Source: Sanderia malayensis (Eukaryota > Cnidaria > Scyphozoa > Semaeostomeae > Pelagiidae). Taken from it: DNA of 64,000 nt. The notes under the pieces were generated by a model. The model did no database searches. It had not been told where the DNA came from and was given only the letters and a program-made list of their open reading frames with translations. The position numbers were made by a program, and so were the translations under genes. Of this stretch, positions 1 through 11,599 are shown in pieces; position 1 is the stretch's first letter; each line of letters starts with the position of its first letter. The stretch lies in NCBI GenBank assembly GCA_013076295.1, contig RQOL01000524.1, positions 1-64,000 on the forward strand, read 5' to 3'.

Positions 1-1100
1 ATTTTGATTAGTGTAAGTTGGGGGAAAAAATGTTAATTTTTTTTTGTGTAAATTGTGGGAATGAATGTTAATGTAACTGGAACAAGTAACTAAAAGTGTA
101 TAACAATTTGTTCTCGCTGAATTGACATGGAATCAAGCGCAAATTGTGGGAATGAATCCTAGTTTTGATTAGTGTAAGTTGCGGGCATAAAAGTTGATTT
201 TTGTTGGTGTAAATTGTCTGAATGAATGTCTATATAACTGGAACAAGTAACTAAAAGTGTATAACAATTTCTTCTCGCTGAATTGACACGGAATCATGCG
301 AAATTGTGGGAATGAATCCTAGTTTTGATTAGTTAAAGTTGCGGGAATAAAAGTTGATTTTTATTGGTGTAAATTGGGGAAATGAATGTTAATATAACTG
401 GAACAAGTAACTAAAAGAGTATAACAATTTGATTTATCTCAATTGACGTGGAATCATGCGCAAATTGTGGGAGTGAATCTAAATAAATTGTGGGGATGAA
501 TGTTAATATTACTCAAAAAAGTAACTAAAAGTGTATAACAATTTGTTCTCGCCGAATTGACATCGAATCATGCGCAAATTGTGGGAATGAATCCTAATTT
601 TGATTAGTGTAAGTTGCGGGAAAAAAAGTTAATTTTTATTGGTGTAAATTATGGGAAAGAATGTTAATATTACTGCAAAAAGTAACTAAAAGTGTATAAC
701 AATTTGTTTTCGCTCAATTGACGTGGAATCATGCGCAAATTGTGGGAATGAATTTAATTTTGATTAGTGTAAGTTGCGGGAATAAAAGTTGATTGTTATT
801 GGTGTAAACTGTGGGGGGGAAAATTAATTTTTATTAGTGTAAATAGTGGGAGGGAATGTTAATATTACTGAAAAAAGTAACTAAAAGTGTATAACAATTT
901 GTTCTCGCTGAATTGACATCGAATCATGCGCAAATTGTGGGAATGAATCCTAATTTTGATTAGTGTAAGTTGGGGGAATAAAAGTTAATTTTTTTTGGTG
1001 TAAATTGTGGGAATGAATGTTAATATAACTGGAACAAGTAACTAAAAGTGTATAACAATTTGTTCTCGCTGAATTGACACGGAATCATGCGCAAATTGTG

Positions 1101-1495
1101 GGAATGAATCCTAATTTTGATTAGTGTAAGTTTCGGGAAAAAAAGTTAATTTTTATTGGTATAAATTGTGGGAGTGAATGTTATCTTTTATTAGTGTAAA
1201 TTGTGGGAAGGAATGTTAATATTACTGAAAGAAGTAACTATAATGTATAACAATTTGTTCTGGCTGAATTGACGTGGAATCATGCGCAAAGTGTCGGAAT
1301 GAATCCAAATTTTGATTAGTGTAAGTTTCGGGAAAAAAAGTTAATTTTTATTCGTATAACTTATGGGAGTGAATGCTATCTTTTATTAGTGTAAATTGTG
1401 GGAATGAAAGTTAATTTTTATTAGTGTAAATTGTGGGAATCAGTGTTATCATTTATTAGTGTAAATAGAAGTAACTAAAAGTGTATAACAATTTG
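1101..1495 (+). repeat. Duplicated satellite segment, copy 1 (partner about 3296-3690)
   Basis: Roughly 395 bp recurs 2195 bp downstream. Shared unusual variants fix the alignment: TTTCGGGAAAAAAAG, a GGAGTGAATG module at about 1170/3365, TTCTGGCTGAATTG, and a truncated module reading GTGTAAATAGAAGTAACT at 1459/3654. The truncation is a breakpoint shared by both copies. The boundaries are approximate. Confidence 0.85.
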
Positions 1496-2030
1496 TTCTC
1501 GCTGAATTGACGTGGAATCATGCGTAATTTGTGAGAATGAATGTTAATTTTGATTAGTGTAATTTGCGGGAAAAAATGTTAAAATTACTGAAAAAAGTAA
1601 CTAAAAGAGTATAACAATTTATTTTCGCTGAATTGACGTGGAATCATGCGCAAATTGTGGCAATGAATCTAAATAAATTGTGGGAATGAATGTTTATGTT
1701 ACTCAAAAAGGTAACTAAAAGAGTATTACAATTCGTTCTCGCTGAATTGACATGGAAACATGCGCAAATTGTGGGAATGAATACTAATTTTGATTAGTGT
1801 AAGTTGCGGGAATAAAAGTTAATTTTTATTAGTGTAAATTGTGGGAATAAGTGTTATCTTTTGTTAGTGTAAATGGTGGGATTGAATGTTAATTTTACTG
1901 AAAAACGTAACTAAAAGTGCATAACAATTTGTCCTCGCTGAATTGACTTGGAATCATGCCCAAATTGTGGGAATGAATCCTGAATTTCATTAGTGTTGCG
2001 GGAAGAAAAGTTATATTTTTTTGGTGTAAA
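1475..2030 (+). repeat. Duplicated satellite segment (partner about 4922-5787, which carries 310 extra bp)
   Basis: Positions about 1475-1881 match about 4922-5328 at an offset of 3447. Positions about 1880-2030 match about 5637-5787 at an offset of 3757. Rare shared variants include CATGCGTAATTTGTGAGAAT, GGAAACATGCGC and AAAACGTAACTAAAAGTGCA. The change in offset means a block of about 310 bp was gained in the second copy or lost from the first. Confidence 0.85.
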
Positions 2031-3070
2031 TTGTGGCAATGAATGTTTATATAACTGAAACAAGTAACTAAAAGTGTATAACAATTTGTTCTCGCTGAAT
2101 TGACATGGAATCAAGCGCAAATTGTGGGAATGAATCTAAATAAATTGTGGGAATGAATGTTAATATTACTCAAAAAAGTAACTAAAAGTGCATAACAATT
2201 TGTTTTCGCTGAATTGACATGGAGTCATGCGCAAATTGTGGGAAGGAATCTTAATTTTGATTAGTGTAAGTTGCGGGAATAAAAGTTAATTTTTATTGGT
2301 GTAAATTGTGGGAATGAATGTTAATATAACTGAAACAAGTAACTAAAAGTGTATAACAATTTGTTCTCGCTGAATTGACGTGGAATCATGCGCAAATTGT
2401 GGGAATGAATTTAATTTTGATTAGTGTAAGTTGCGGGAATAAAAGTTAATTTTTATTAGTGTAAATTGTGGGAATGAATGTTAATATAACTGAAACAAGT
2501 AACTAAAACTGTATAACAATTTGTTCTCGCTGAATTAACGTGGAATCATGCGCAAATTGTGGGAATGCATTTAATTTTGATTAGTGTAAGTTGCGGGAAT
2601 AAAAGTTGATTTTTATTGGTGTAAATTGTGGAGGGGAAAATTAATTTTTATTAGTATAAATTGTGGGAATGAGTGTTATCTTTTATTAGTGTAAATAGTG
2701 GGAATGAATGAAAATATTAATGAAAAAAAAACTAAAAGTGTATAACAATTTGTTGTCGCTGAATTGACGTGGAATCATGCGCACATTGTGGGAATGAATC
2801 CTAGTTTTGATTAGTGTAATTGCGGGTATAAAAGTTGATTTCTATTGGTGTAAATGGTGGGAATGAATGTTTATATAACTGAAAAAAGTAACTAAAAGTG
2901 TATAACAGTTTGTTTTCGCTGAATTGACATGGAATCATGCGCAAATTATGGGAATGAATCTAAATAAATTGTGGGAATGAATGTTAATATTACTCAAAAA
3001 AGTAACTAAAAGTGCATAACAATTTGTTTTCGCTGAATTGACATGGAGTCATGCGCAAATTGTGGGAAGG
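2030..3070 (+). repeat. Duplicated satellite segment, 1.04 kb (partner about 6295-7335)
   Basis: The two segments align at a constant offset of 4265 bp. Shared rare variants include CTAAAACTGTATAAC at 2503/6768, GCTGAATTAACGTGG, and GGGAATGCATTTAATTTTG. The copies diverge at the right edge, where GGAAGGAATCCTAA faces GGAAGGAATTTTAA. This is an independent event from the other left-arm duplications. Confidence 0.85.
2098..2210 (+). repeat. Example of the short (113-bp) satellite monomer
   Basis: Measured from one GAATTGAC to the next (2098 to 2211). Between two 90-bp modules there is only one truncated 35-bp module, beginning CTAAATAAATTGTGGG. This short class recurs across both arms, for example near 8460, 41830, 54190 and 57390. 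It is typically followed by the variant ATTACTCAAAAAAGTAACT, so it is a stable subtype and not a random deletion. Confidence 0.85.
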
Positions 3071-6000
3071 AATCCTAATTTTGATTAGTGTGAGTTGCGG
3101 GAATAAAAGTTAATTTTTATTGGTGTAAATTGTTGGAATGAATCCTAATTTTGATTAGTGTAAATTGCGGGAATAAAAGTTAATTCTTATTAGTGTAAAT
3201 TGTGGGAATTAATGTTAATATAACTGAAACAAGTAACTAAAAGTGTATAACAATTTGTTCTCGCTGAATTGATACGGAATCATACTCAAATTGTGGGAAT
3301 GAATCCTAATTTTGATTAGTGTAAGTTTCGGGAAAAAAAGTTAATTTTTATTGGTATAAATTGTGGGAGTGAATGTTATCTTTTATTAGTGTAAATTGTG
3401 GGAAGGAATGTTAATATTACTGAAAGAAGTAACTATAATGTATAACAATTTGTTCTGGCTGAATTGACGTGGAATCATGCGCAAAGTGTCGGAATGAATC
3501 CAAATTTTGATTAGTGTAAGTTTCGGGAAAAAAAGTTAATTTTTATTCGTATAACTTATGGGAGTGAATGCTATCTTTTATTAGTGTAAATTGTGGGAAT
3601 GAAAGTTAATTTTTATTAGTGTAAATTGTGGGAATCAGTGTTATCATTTATTAGTGTAAATAGAAGTAACTAAAAGTGTATAACAACTTGTTCTGGCAGA
3701 ATTGACGTGGAATCATGCGCAAATTGTGGGAATGAATCTAAATAAATTGTGGGAATGAATGTTAATATTACTCAAAAAAGTAACTACAAGTGTATAACAA
3801 TTTGTTTTCGCTGAATTGACATGGAATCATGCGCAAATTGTGGGAATAAATCTAAATAAATTGTGGGAATGAATGTTAATATTACTCAAAAAGGTAACTT
3901 AAAGTGTATTACAATTCGTTCTCGCTGAATTGACATGGAATCATGCGCAATTTGTGGGATTCAATGTTAATTTTGATTAATGTAAGTTGCGGGAAAAATG
4001 TTAATAATACTGAAAAAAGTAACTAAAAGAGTATAACAATTTGTTTTCGCTGAATTGAAGTGGAATCATGCGCAAATTGTGGGAATGAATCTAAATAAAT
4101 TGTGGGAATGAATGACAATTTTACTCAAAAAGGTAACTAAAAGTGTATAACAATTTGTTCTCGCTGAATTGACGTGGAATCATGCGCAATTTGCGGGAAT
4201 GAATGTTAATTTTGATTAATGTAAGTTGCGGGAAAAATGTTAATAATACTGAAAAAAGTAACTAAAAGAGTATAACAATTTGTTTTCCCTGAATTGAAGT
4301 GGAATCATGCGAAAATTGTGGGAATGAATACTAATTTTGATTAGTGTAAGTTGTGGGAATGAATGTTAGAATTACTGAAAAAAAGTAACTAAAAGTCTAT
4401 AACAAAGTGTTCTCGCTGAATTGACGTGGAATCATGCGCAAATTGTGGGAATGAATCTAAATAAATTGTGGGAATGAATGTTAATATTGCTGAAAAAGTA
4501 ACTAAAAGTGTATAACAGTTTGTTCTCGCTGAATTGACGTGAAATCATGCGCAATTTGTTGGATTCAATGTTAATTTTGATTATTGAAAGCTGCGGAAAT
4601 AAAAGTTAATTTTTATTGGTGTAAATTGTGGGAATGAGAGTAATCTTTTATTAGTGTCAAATTAGTGTTATCTTTTATTACTGTAAATTGTGGGAATGAA
4701 TGTTAATATTACTGAAAAAGTAACTAAAAGTGTATAACAATTTGCTTCTCCTGCTAAATTGACGTGGAATCATGCGCAATTTGTGGGATTCAATGTTAAT
4801 TTTGATTATTGAAAGCTGCGGAAATAAATATTGTTTTTTATTAGTGTAAATCGTGGGAATTAGTGTTATCTTTTATTCGTGTAAAGTGTGGGAATGAATT
4901 TTAATATTACTAAAAAAGTAACTAAAAGTGTATAACAATTTGTTCTCGCTGAATTGACGTGGAATCATGCGTAATTTGTGAGAATGAATGTAAATTTTGA
5001 TTAGTGTAATTTGCGGGAAAAAATGTTAAAATTACTGAAAAAAGTAACTAAAAGAGTATAACAACTTATTTTCGCTGAATTGACGTGGAATCATGCGCAA
5101 ATTGTGGCAATGAATCTAAATAAATTGTGGGAATGAATGTTTATGTTACTCAAAAAGGTAACTAAAAGAGTATTACAATTCGTTCTCGCTGAATTGACAT
5201 GGAAACATGCGCAAATTGTGGGAATGAATACTAATTTTGATTAGTGTAAGTTGCGGGAATAAAAGTTAATTTTTATTAGTGTAAATTGTGGGAATAAGTG
5301 TTATCTTTTGTTAGTGTAAATGGTGGGAATGAATGTTCGTATTACTGAAAAAAGTAACTAAAAGTGTATAACAATTTGTTTTCGCTGAATAGACGTGGAA
5401 TCATGCGCAAATTGTGGGAATAAATCTAAATAAATTGTGGGAATGAATGTTAATATTACTCAAAAAGGTAACTTAAAGTGTATTACAATTCGTTCTCGCT
5501 GAATTGACATGGAATCGTGCGCAATTTGTGGGATTCAATGTTAATTTTGATTATTGAAAGCTGCGGAAATAAAAGTTAATTTTTATTGGTGTAAATTGTG
5601 GGAATGAGAGTAATCTTTTATTAGTGTAAAATGTGGGATTGAATGTTAATTTTACTGAAAAACGTAACTAAAAGTGCATAACAATTTGTCCTCGCTGAAT
5701 TGACTTGGAATCATGCCCAAATTGTGGGAATGAATCCTGAATTTCATTAGTGTTGCGGGAAGAAAAGTTATATTTTTTTGGTGTAAATTGTGGGAATGAA
5801 TGTTATTATAACTGAAAAAAGTAACTAAAAGTGTATAACAATTTTTCTTCGCTGAATTGACGTGGAATCATGCCAAATTGCGGGAATGCATGTTAATTTT
5901 GATTAGTGTAAGCTGCGGGAATAAAAGTTGATTTTTATTGTTGTAAATTGTGGGAATGAAAGGTAATTTTTATTAGTGTAAATTGTGGGAAATAGTCTTA

Positions 6001-7200
6001 TCTTTTATTAGTGTAAATTGTGGGAATGAATGTTAATATTAGCTACTGAAAAAGTATCTAAAGGTGTATAACAATTTGTTCTCGCTGAATCGACGTGGAA
6101 TCATGCGCAATTTGTGGGAATGAATCTAAATAAATTGTGGGAATGAATGATAATTTTACTCAAAAAGGTAACTAAAAGTGTATAACAATTTGTTCTCGCA
6201 GAATTGACATCGAATCATGCTCAAATTGTGGGAATGAATCCTAATCTTGATTAGTGTAAGTTGCGGGAATAAAAGTTAATTTTTATTACTATAAATTGTG
6301 GCAATGAATGTTTATATAACTGAAACAAGTAACTAAAAGTGTATAACAATTTGTTCTCGCTGAATTGACATGGAATCAAGCGCAAATTGTGGCAATGAAT
6401 CTAAATAAATTGTGGGAATGAATGTTAATATTACTCAAAAAAGTAACTAAAAGTGCATAACAATTTGTTTTCGCTGAATTGACATGGAGTCATGCGCAAA
6501 TTGTGGGAAGGAATCTTAATTTTGATTAGTGTAAGTTGCGGGAATAAAAGTTAATTTTTATTGGTGTAAATTGTGGGAATGAATGTTAATATAACTGAAA
6601 CAAGTAACTAAAAGTGTATAACAATTTGTTCTCGCTGAATTGACGTGGAATCATGCGCAAATTGTGGGAATGAATTTAATTTTGATTAGTGTAAGTTGCG
6701 GGAATAAAAGTTAATTTTTATTAGTGTAAATTGTGGGAATGAATGTTAATATAACTGAAACAAGTAACTAAAACTGTATAACAATTTGTTCTCGCTGAAT
6801 TAACGTGGAATCATGCGCAAATTGTGGGAATGCATTTAATTTTGATTAGTGTAAGTTGCGGGAATAAAAGTTGATTTTTATTGGTGTAAATTGTGGAGGG
6901 GAAAATTAATTTTTATTAGTATAAATTGTGGGAATGAGTGTTATCTTTTATTAGTGTAAATAGTGGGAATGAATGAAAATATTACTGAAAAAAAAACTAA
7001 AAGTGTATAACAATTTGTTCTCGCTGAATTGACGTGGAATCATGCGCACATTGTGGGAATGAATCCTAGTTTTGATTAATGTAATTGCGGGTATAAAAGT
7101 TGATTTTTATTGGTGTAAATGGTGGGAATGAATGTTTATATAACTGAAAAAAGTAACTAAAAGTGTATAACAGTTTGTTTTCGCCGAATTGACATGGAAT

Positions 7201-8204
7201 CATGCGCAAATTATGGGAATGAATCTAAATAAATTGTGGGAATGAATGTTAATATTACTCAAAAAAGTAACTAAAAGTGCATAACAATTTGTTTTCGCTG
7301 AATTGACATGGAGTCATGCGAAAATTGTGGGAAGGAATTTTAATTTTGATTAGTGTAAGTTGCGGGAATAAAAGTTAATTTTTATTGGTGTAAATTGTGG
7401 GAGGGAAAATTAGTTTTTATTAGTGTAAATTGTGGGAATGAGTGTTATCTTTTATTAGTGAAAATAGTTGGAAGGAATGTTAATATTACTGAAAAAAGTA
7501 ACTAAAAGTGTATAACAATTTGTTCTCGCTGAATTGACATCGAATCATGCGTAAATTGGGGGAATGAATCCTAATCGTGATTAGTGTAAGTTGTGGGAAA
7601 AAAAGTTAATTTTTTTTGGTGTAAATTGTTGGAATGAATCCTAATTTTGATTAGTGTAAATTGCGGGAATAAAAGTTAATTCTTATTAGTGTAAATTGTG
7701 GGAATTAATGTTAATATAACTGAAACAAGTAACTAAAAGTGTATAACAATTTGTTCTCGCTGAATTGACATGGAATCAAGCGCAAATTGTGGGAATGAAT
7801 CTAAATAAATTGTGGGAATGAATGTTAATATTACTCAAAAAAGTAACTAAAAGTGCATAACAATTTTTTTTCGCTGAATTGACATGGAGTCATGCGCAAA
7901 TTGTGGGAAGGAATTTTAATTTTGATTAGTGTAAGTTGCGGGAATAAAAGTTAATTTTTATTGGTGTAAATTGTGGGAGGGAAAATTAGTTTTTATTAGT
8001 GTAAATTGTGGGAATGAGTGTTATCTTTTATTAGTGAAAATAGTTGGAAGGAATGTTAATATTACTGAAAAAAGTAACTAAAAGTGTATAACAATTTGTT
8101 CTCGCTGAATTGACATCGAATCATGCGTAAATTGGGGGAATGAATCCTAATCGTGATTAGTGTAAGTTGTGGGAAAAAAAGTTAATTTTTTTTGGTGTAA
8201 ATTG
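7201..8204 (+). repeat. 576-bp offset duplication
   Basis: Positions about 7201-7628 recur at about 7777-8204, a constant offset of 576 bp. Shared diagnostic variants include GGAAGGAATTTTAATTTTG at 7332/7908, AGTGAAAATAGTTGGAAGG, and CATGCGTAAATTGGGGGAAT. The copies separate at 7628/8204, where TTGTTGGAATG faces TTGTGGGAATG. Confidence 0.85.
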
Positions 8205-9089
8205 TGGGAATGAATGTTAATGTAACTGGAACAAGTAACTAAAAGTGTATAACAATTTGTTCTCGCTGAATTGACATGCAATCAAGCGCAAATTGTGGGA
8301 ATGAATCCTAGTTTTAATTAGTGTAAGTTGCGGGAATAAAAGTTAATTTTTATTAGTGTAAATTGTTGGAATGAATTTTTATATAACTGAAAAAAGTAAC
8401 TAAAAGTGTATAACAGTTTGTTTTCGCTGAATTGACATGGAATCATGCGCAAATTGTGGGAATGAATCTAAATAAATTGTGGCAATGAATGTTAATATTA
8501 CTCAAAAAAGTAACTAAAAGTGCATAACAATTTGTTTTCGCTGAATTGACATGGAGTCATGCGCAAATTGTGGGAATGAATCCTAATTTTGATTAGTGTA
8601 AGTTGCGGGAATAAAAGTTAATTTTTATTGGTGTAAATTGTGGGAATGAATGTTAATATAACTGAAACAAGTAACTAAAAGTGTATAACAATTTGTTTTC
8701 GCTGAATTGACGTGGAATCATGCGCAAATTGTGGGAATGAATTTAATTTTGATTAGTGTAAGTTGCGGGAATAAAAGTTGATTTTTATTGGTGTACATTG
8801 TGGGAATGAATGTTTATATAACTGAAACAAGTAACTAAAAGTGTATAACAATTTGTTCTCGCTGAATTGACATGGAATCAAGCGCAAATTGTGGGAATGA
8901 ATCTAAATAAATTGTGGGAATGAATGTTAATATTACTCAAAAAAGTAACTAAAAGTGCATAACAATTTGTTTTCGCTGAATTGACATGGAGTCATGCGCA
9001 AATTGTGGGAAGGAATCCTAATTTTGATTAGTGTAAGTTGCGGGAATAAAAGTTAATTTTTATTGGTGTAAATTGTTGGAATGAATCCT

Positions 9090-9871
9090 AATTTTGATTA
9101 GTGTAAGTTGCGGGAATAAAAGTTAATTTTTATTAGTGTAAATTGTGGGAATTAATGTTAATATAACTGAAACAAGTAACTAAAAGTATATAACAATTTG
9201 TTCTCGCTGAATTGACGTGGAATCATGCGCAAATTGTGGGAATGAATTTAATTTTGATTAGTGTAAGCTGCGGGAATAAAAGTTGATTTTTATTGGTGTA
9301 AATTGTGGAGGGGAAAATTAATTTTTATTAGTATAAATTGTGGGAATGAGTGTTATCTTTTATTAGTGTAAATAGTGGGAATGAATGAAATTATTACTGA
9401 AAAACAAAACTAAAGGTGTATAACAATTTGTTCTCGCTGAATTGACGTGGAATCATACGCACATTGTGGGAATGAATCCTAATTTTGATTAGTGTAAGTT
9501 GCGGGAATAAAAGTTAATTTTTATTAGTGTAAATTGTGGGAATTAATGTTAATATAACTGAAACAAGTAACTAAAAGTATATAACAATTTGTTCTCGCTG
9601 AATTGACGTGGAATCATGCGCAAATTGTGGGAATGAATTTAATTTTGATTAGTGTAAGCTGCGGGAATAAAAGTTGATTTTTATTGGTGTAAATTGTGGA
9701 GGGGAAAATTAATTTTTATTAGTATAAATTGTGGGAATGAGTGTTATCTTTTATTAGTGTAAATAGTGGGAATGAATGAAAATATTACTGAAAAACAAAA
9801 CTAAAGGTGTATAACAATTTGTTCTCGCTGAATTGACGTGGAATCATACGCACATTGTGGGAATGAATCCT
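9090..9871 (+). repeat. 391-bp tandem duplication (two copies)
   Basis: Copies at 9090-9480 and 9481-9871. Both carry the otherwise uncommon CTAAAAGTATATAAC, GAAAAACAAAACTAAAGG and GAATCATACGCACATTG. The length of 391 equals one 160-bp monomer plus one 231-bp monomer, so the duplication is in register with the module structure. That points to unequal exchange between homologous monomers. Confidence 0.9.
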
Positions 9872-10280
9872 AATTTTGATTAGTGTAAGTTGCGGGAAAA
9901 AAAGTTAATTTTTTTTTGTGTAATTTGTGGGAATGATTGTTAATGTAACTGGAACAAGTAACTAAAAGTGTATAACAATTTGTTCTCGCTGAATTGATGT
10001 GGAATCATGCGCAAATTGTGGGAATGAATTTAATTTTGATTAGTGTAAGTTGCGGGAATAAAAGTTGATTTTTATTGGTGTAAATTGTGGAGGTGAAAAT
10101 TAATTTTTATTAGTATAAATTGTGGGAATGAGTGTTATCTTTTATTAGTGTAAATAGTGGGAATGAATGAAAATATTACTGAAAAAAAAACTAAAAGTGT
10201 ATAACAATTTGTTCTCGCTGAATTGACGTGGAATCATGCGCACATTGTGGGAATGAATCCTAGTTTTGATTAGTGTAATT

Positions 10281-10420
10281 GCGGGAATAAAAGTTGATTT
10301 TTATTGGTGTAAATGGTGGGAATGAATCCTAAATTTGATTAGTGTAAGTTGCGGGAATAAAAGTTGATTTTTATTGGTGTAAATGGTGGGAATGAATCCT
10401 AAATTTGATTAGTGTAAGTT
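10281..10420 (+). repeat. 70-bp tandem duplication (two copies) just left of the retrotransposon
   Basis: Units at 10281-10350 and 10351-10420 each begin GCGGGAATAAAAGTTGATTT and end in GATTAGTGTAAGTT. Each is two 35-bp modules, showing the 35-bp module pair behaving as a unit of expansion. They sit about 260 bp from the insertion point of the mobile element. Confidence 0.9.
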
Positions 10421-10681
10421 GCGGGAACAAAAGTTAACTTTTATTGGTGTAGATTGTGGGAGGGAAAATTAGTTTTTATTAGTGTAAATTGTGGGAATGA
10501 GTGTTATCTTTTATTAGTGTATATAGTTGGAAGGAATGTTAATATTACTGAAAAAAGTAACTAAAAGTGTATAACAATTTGTTCTCGCTGAATTGACATC
10601 GAATCATGCGCAAATTGGGGGAATGAATCCTAATCGTGATCAATGTAAGTTGTGGGAAAAAAAGTTAATTTTTTTTGGTGT

Positions 10682-10774
10682 TAAGCTATCTCAAGAAATT
10701 GGGCGGTTAGCCTACCGGCCCGGATTGCTTGAGCAGAGAAAGGCATTTACGGTCGGTGATTCCGACAAACTCCG
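10682..10774 (-). repeat. Split direct repeat B2 (3' terminus of the element)
   Basis: 93 bp that repeat the B1 segment at 11147-11239 with a single difference seen (g at 10685, a at 11150). Read on the + strand it starts TAAGCTATCTCAAGAAATTG and ends GACAAACTCCG. It forms the outer 3' end of the element and abuts satellite sequence ending in GGTGT. In split-direct-repeat elements B1/B2 allow the full element to be rebuilt from a transcript that lacks one terminus. Confidence 0.93.
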
Positions 10775-10876
10775 GCCGGTACACCAGGCAGTACTGACGG
10801 AATGGTCAAACTACAGAACAATGACTGAAATCATAATGAAATCAATAAACAATAATAAGGAGAGGGAGGGTGGGAG
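10775..10876. other. Unique spacer between A2 and B2
   Basis: 102 bp that are not repeated elsewhere in the window, lying between the repeated segments A2 and B2. It contains a purine-rich stretch (AATAAGGAGAGGGAGGGTGG, + strand) adjacent to A2. On the sense strand this is a polypyrimidine run. No ORF of interest. It belongs to the 3' tail of the element. Confidence 0.8.
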
Positions 10877-11146
10877 AAATTGTGCTAGCTCTCTGAGTTC
10901 CAACGAAGAATGATTAGAAATGCTACACTCTGTACTCCTATATGCCCCAAGGATTTAATCCCTACAAAACGTGCCGCGCTAGACGCGTGGCTAAGGGTCT
11001 CCCTAGTGCCCCAATATTTAGGGTGTGTTAATGAACTTTGCCCAAGGATTCATATCCGTGTCGCGGCATTAACACGGATATGGTTGTCAGCGAACGAAGC
11101 AATTTCTTTCAACCTTAACCATTTTTAAATTACATTTAAAATCATT
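10877..11146 (-). repeat. Split direct repeat A2 (internal copy of the 5' terminal repeat)
   Basis: 270 bp matching A1 (15790-16059). The two copies have exactly equal length and encode the same 72-residue hypothetical translation, so they are identical or nearly so. The A2/B1 join at 11146/11147 reads ATCATT then TAAACTATC on the + strand. This is the sequence expected at the junction of a circularised element, where the 5' end (A) meets the 3' end (B). The copy contains a perfect inverted repeat at 11051-11082. Confidence 0.95.
11051..11082. repeat. Perfect 11-bp inverted repeat in A2
   Basis: The arms CATATCCGTGT (11051-11061) and ACACGGATATG (11072-11082) are exact reverse complements separated by a 10-bp loop, CGCGGCATTA. 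The same structure is in A1 at 15964-15995. It could form an RNA hairpin in the leader or tail, or be a protein-binding dyad. Which of these applies is not known. Confidence 0.9.
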
Positions 11147-11239
11147 TAAACTATCTCAAGAAATTGGGCGGTTAGCCTACCGGCCCGGATTGCTTGAGCA
11201 GAGAAAGGCATTTACGGTCGGTGATTCCGACAAACTCCG
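11147..11239 (-). repeat. Split direct repeat B1
   Basis: 93-bp internal partner of B2, directly abutting A2 with no gap. Read on the + strand it starts TAAACTATCTCAAG and ends GACAAACTCCG. In the sense direction it lies downstream of the YR gene and its non-coding tail, immediately 5' of A2. Together B1 and A2 form the internal junction that gives this element class its name. Confidence 0.93.
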
Positions 11240-11290
11240 TCCACAGAACACGTAGTGTGACCCCACGAATCCCGAACGTAAAGACGACAA

Positions 11291-11346
11291 CGTATGATAC
11301 TCATTCCTTAATTCTGAACGTATGAAACTCATTCCTTAATTCTGAA
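11291..11346. repeat. 28-bp tandem duplication (2 copies)
   Basis: CGTATGATACTCATTCCTTA plus ATTCTGAA at 11291-11318 is repeated at 11319-11346 with one change, T to A (GATAC to GAAAC). It lies in the non-coding tail near B1. Confidence 0.9.
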
Positions 11347-11599
11347 TCCCACTTGCCGTAGGAGCTAGCAATTCCTCCCATCTCCCTAAACAATAACACT
11401 TAGCAAAAGGGCAGATCAGGAACAAATGGCTAAGGTAAGGTTAATATACGCAATCAAAAAATCATAATGGAGGCCCCTGCAGACGACACCACCGGGCAGC
11501 CGTCGGAAACCTCCTAAGGAAAAACAAAAGACAAAATGAAGGCTGCAGGCATAAGGCCACGCAAGCCCAAAAGGCGTGGCATTGCTTTCATCGGTGGTA

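Larger units (their letters stand above)
1..10681 (+). repeat. Satellite array, left arm (35-bp/90-bp modular satellite)
   Basis: Continuous tandem satellite with no credible gene. Recurring landmarks are TTGATTAGTGTAAGTTGCGG, AGTGTAAATTGTGGGAATGA, AAGTAACTAAAAGTGTATAA and GAATTGACGTGGAATCATGC. All are in the same orientation throughout. Monomers differ in how many 35-bp modules precede a roughly 90-bp module. This arm carries many private substitutions, for example AGCTGCGGAAATAAA near 4590, 4813 and 5560, and GACTTGGAATCATGCCC near 1945 and 5701. By eye it is clearly more diverged than 16-37 kb. It contains only short chance ORFs. The array begins before base 1. The function is unknown; a centromeric or pericentromeric role is only a guess. 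Confidence 0.97.

Noticed and set aside
1911..2120. 69-residue ORF on the minus strand inside the satellite
   Set aside because: Satellite sequence with one locally missing stop; equivalent frames are closed in sister monomers. Not a gene.
1..10681. CRISPR-like array (regularly spaced repeats)
   Set aside because: There are no unique spacers: every segment between landmarks is itself repeated. The context is a eukaryotic satellite with a retrotransposon.
10593..10913. 106-residue ORF on the + strand crossing the left element boundary
   Set aside because: It starts in satellite and runs through B2 and the spacer, so it exists only because of the insertion. No domain.
10910..11128. 72-residue ORF on the + strand in A2, repeated identically at 15823-16041 in A1
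   Set aside because: It is antisense to the element and identical only because A1 and A2 are repeats. It has no recognisable domain and spans the inverted repeat. Treated as a chance ORF.
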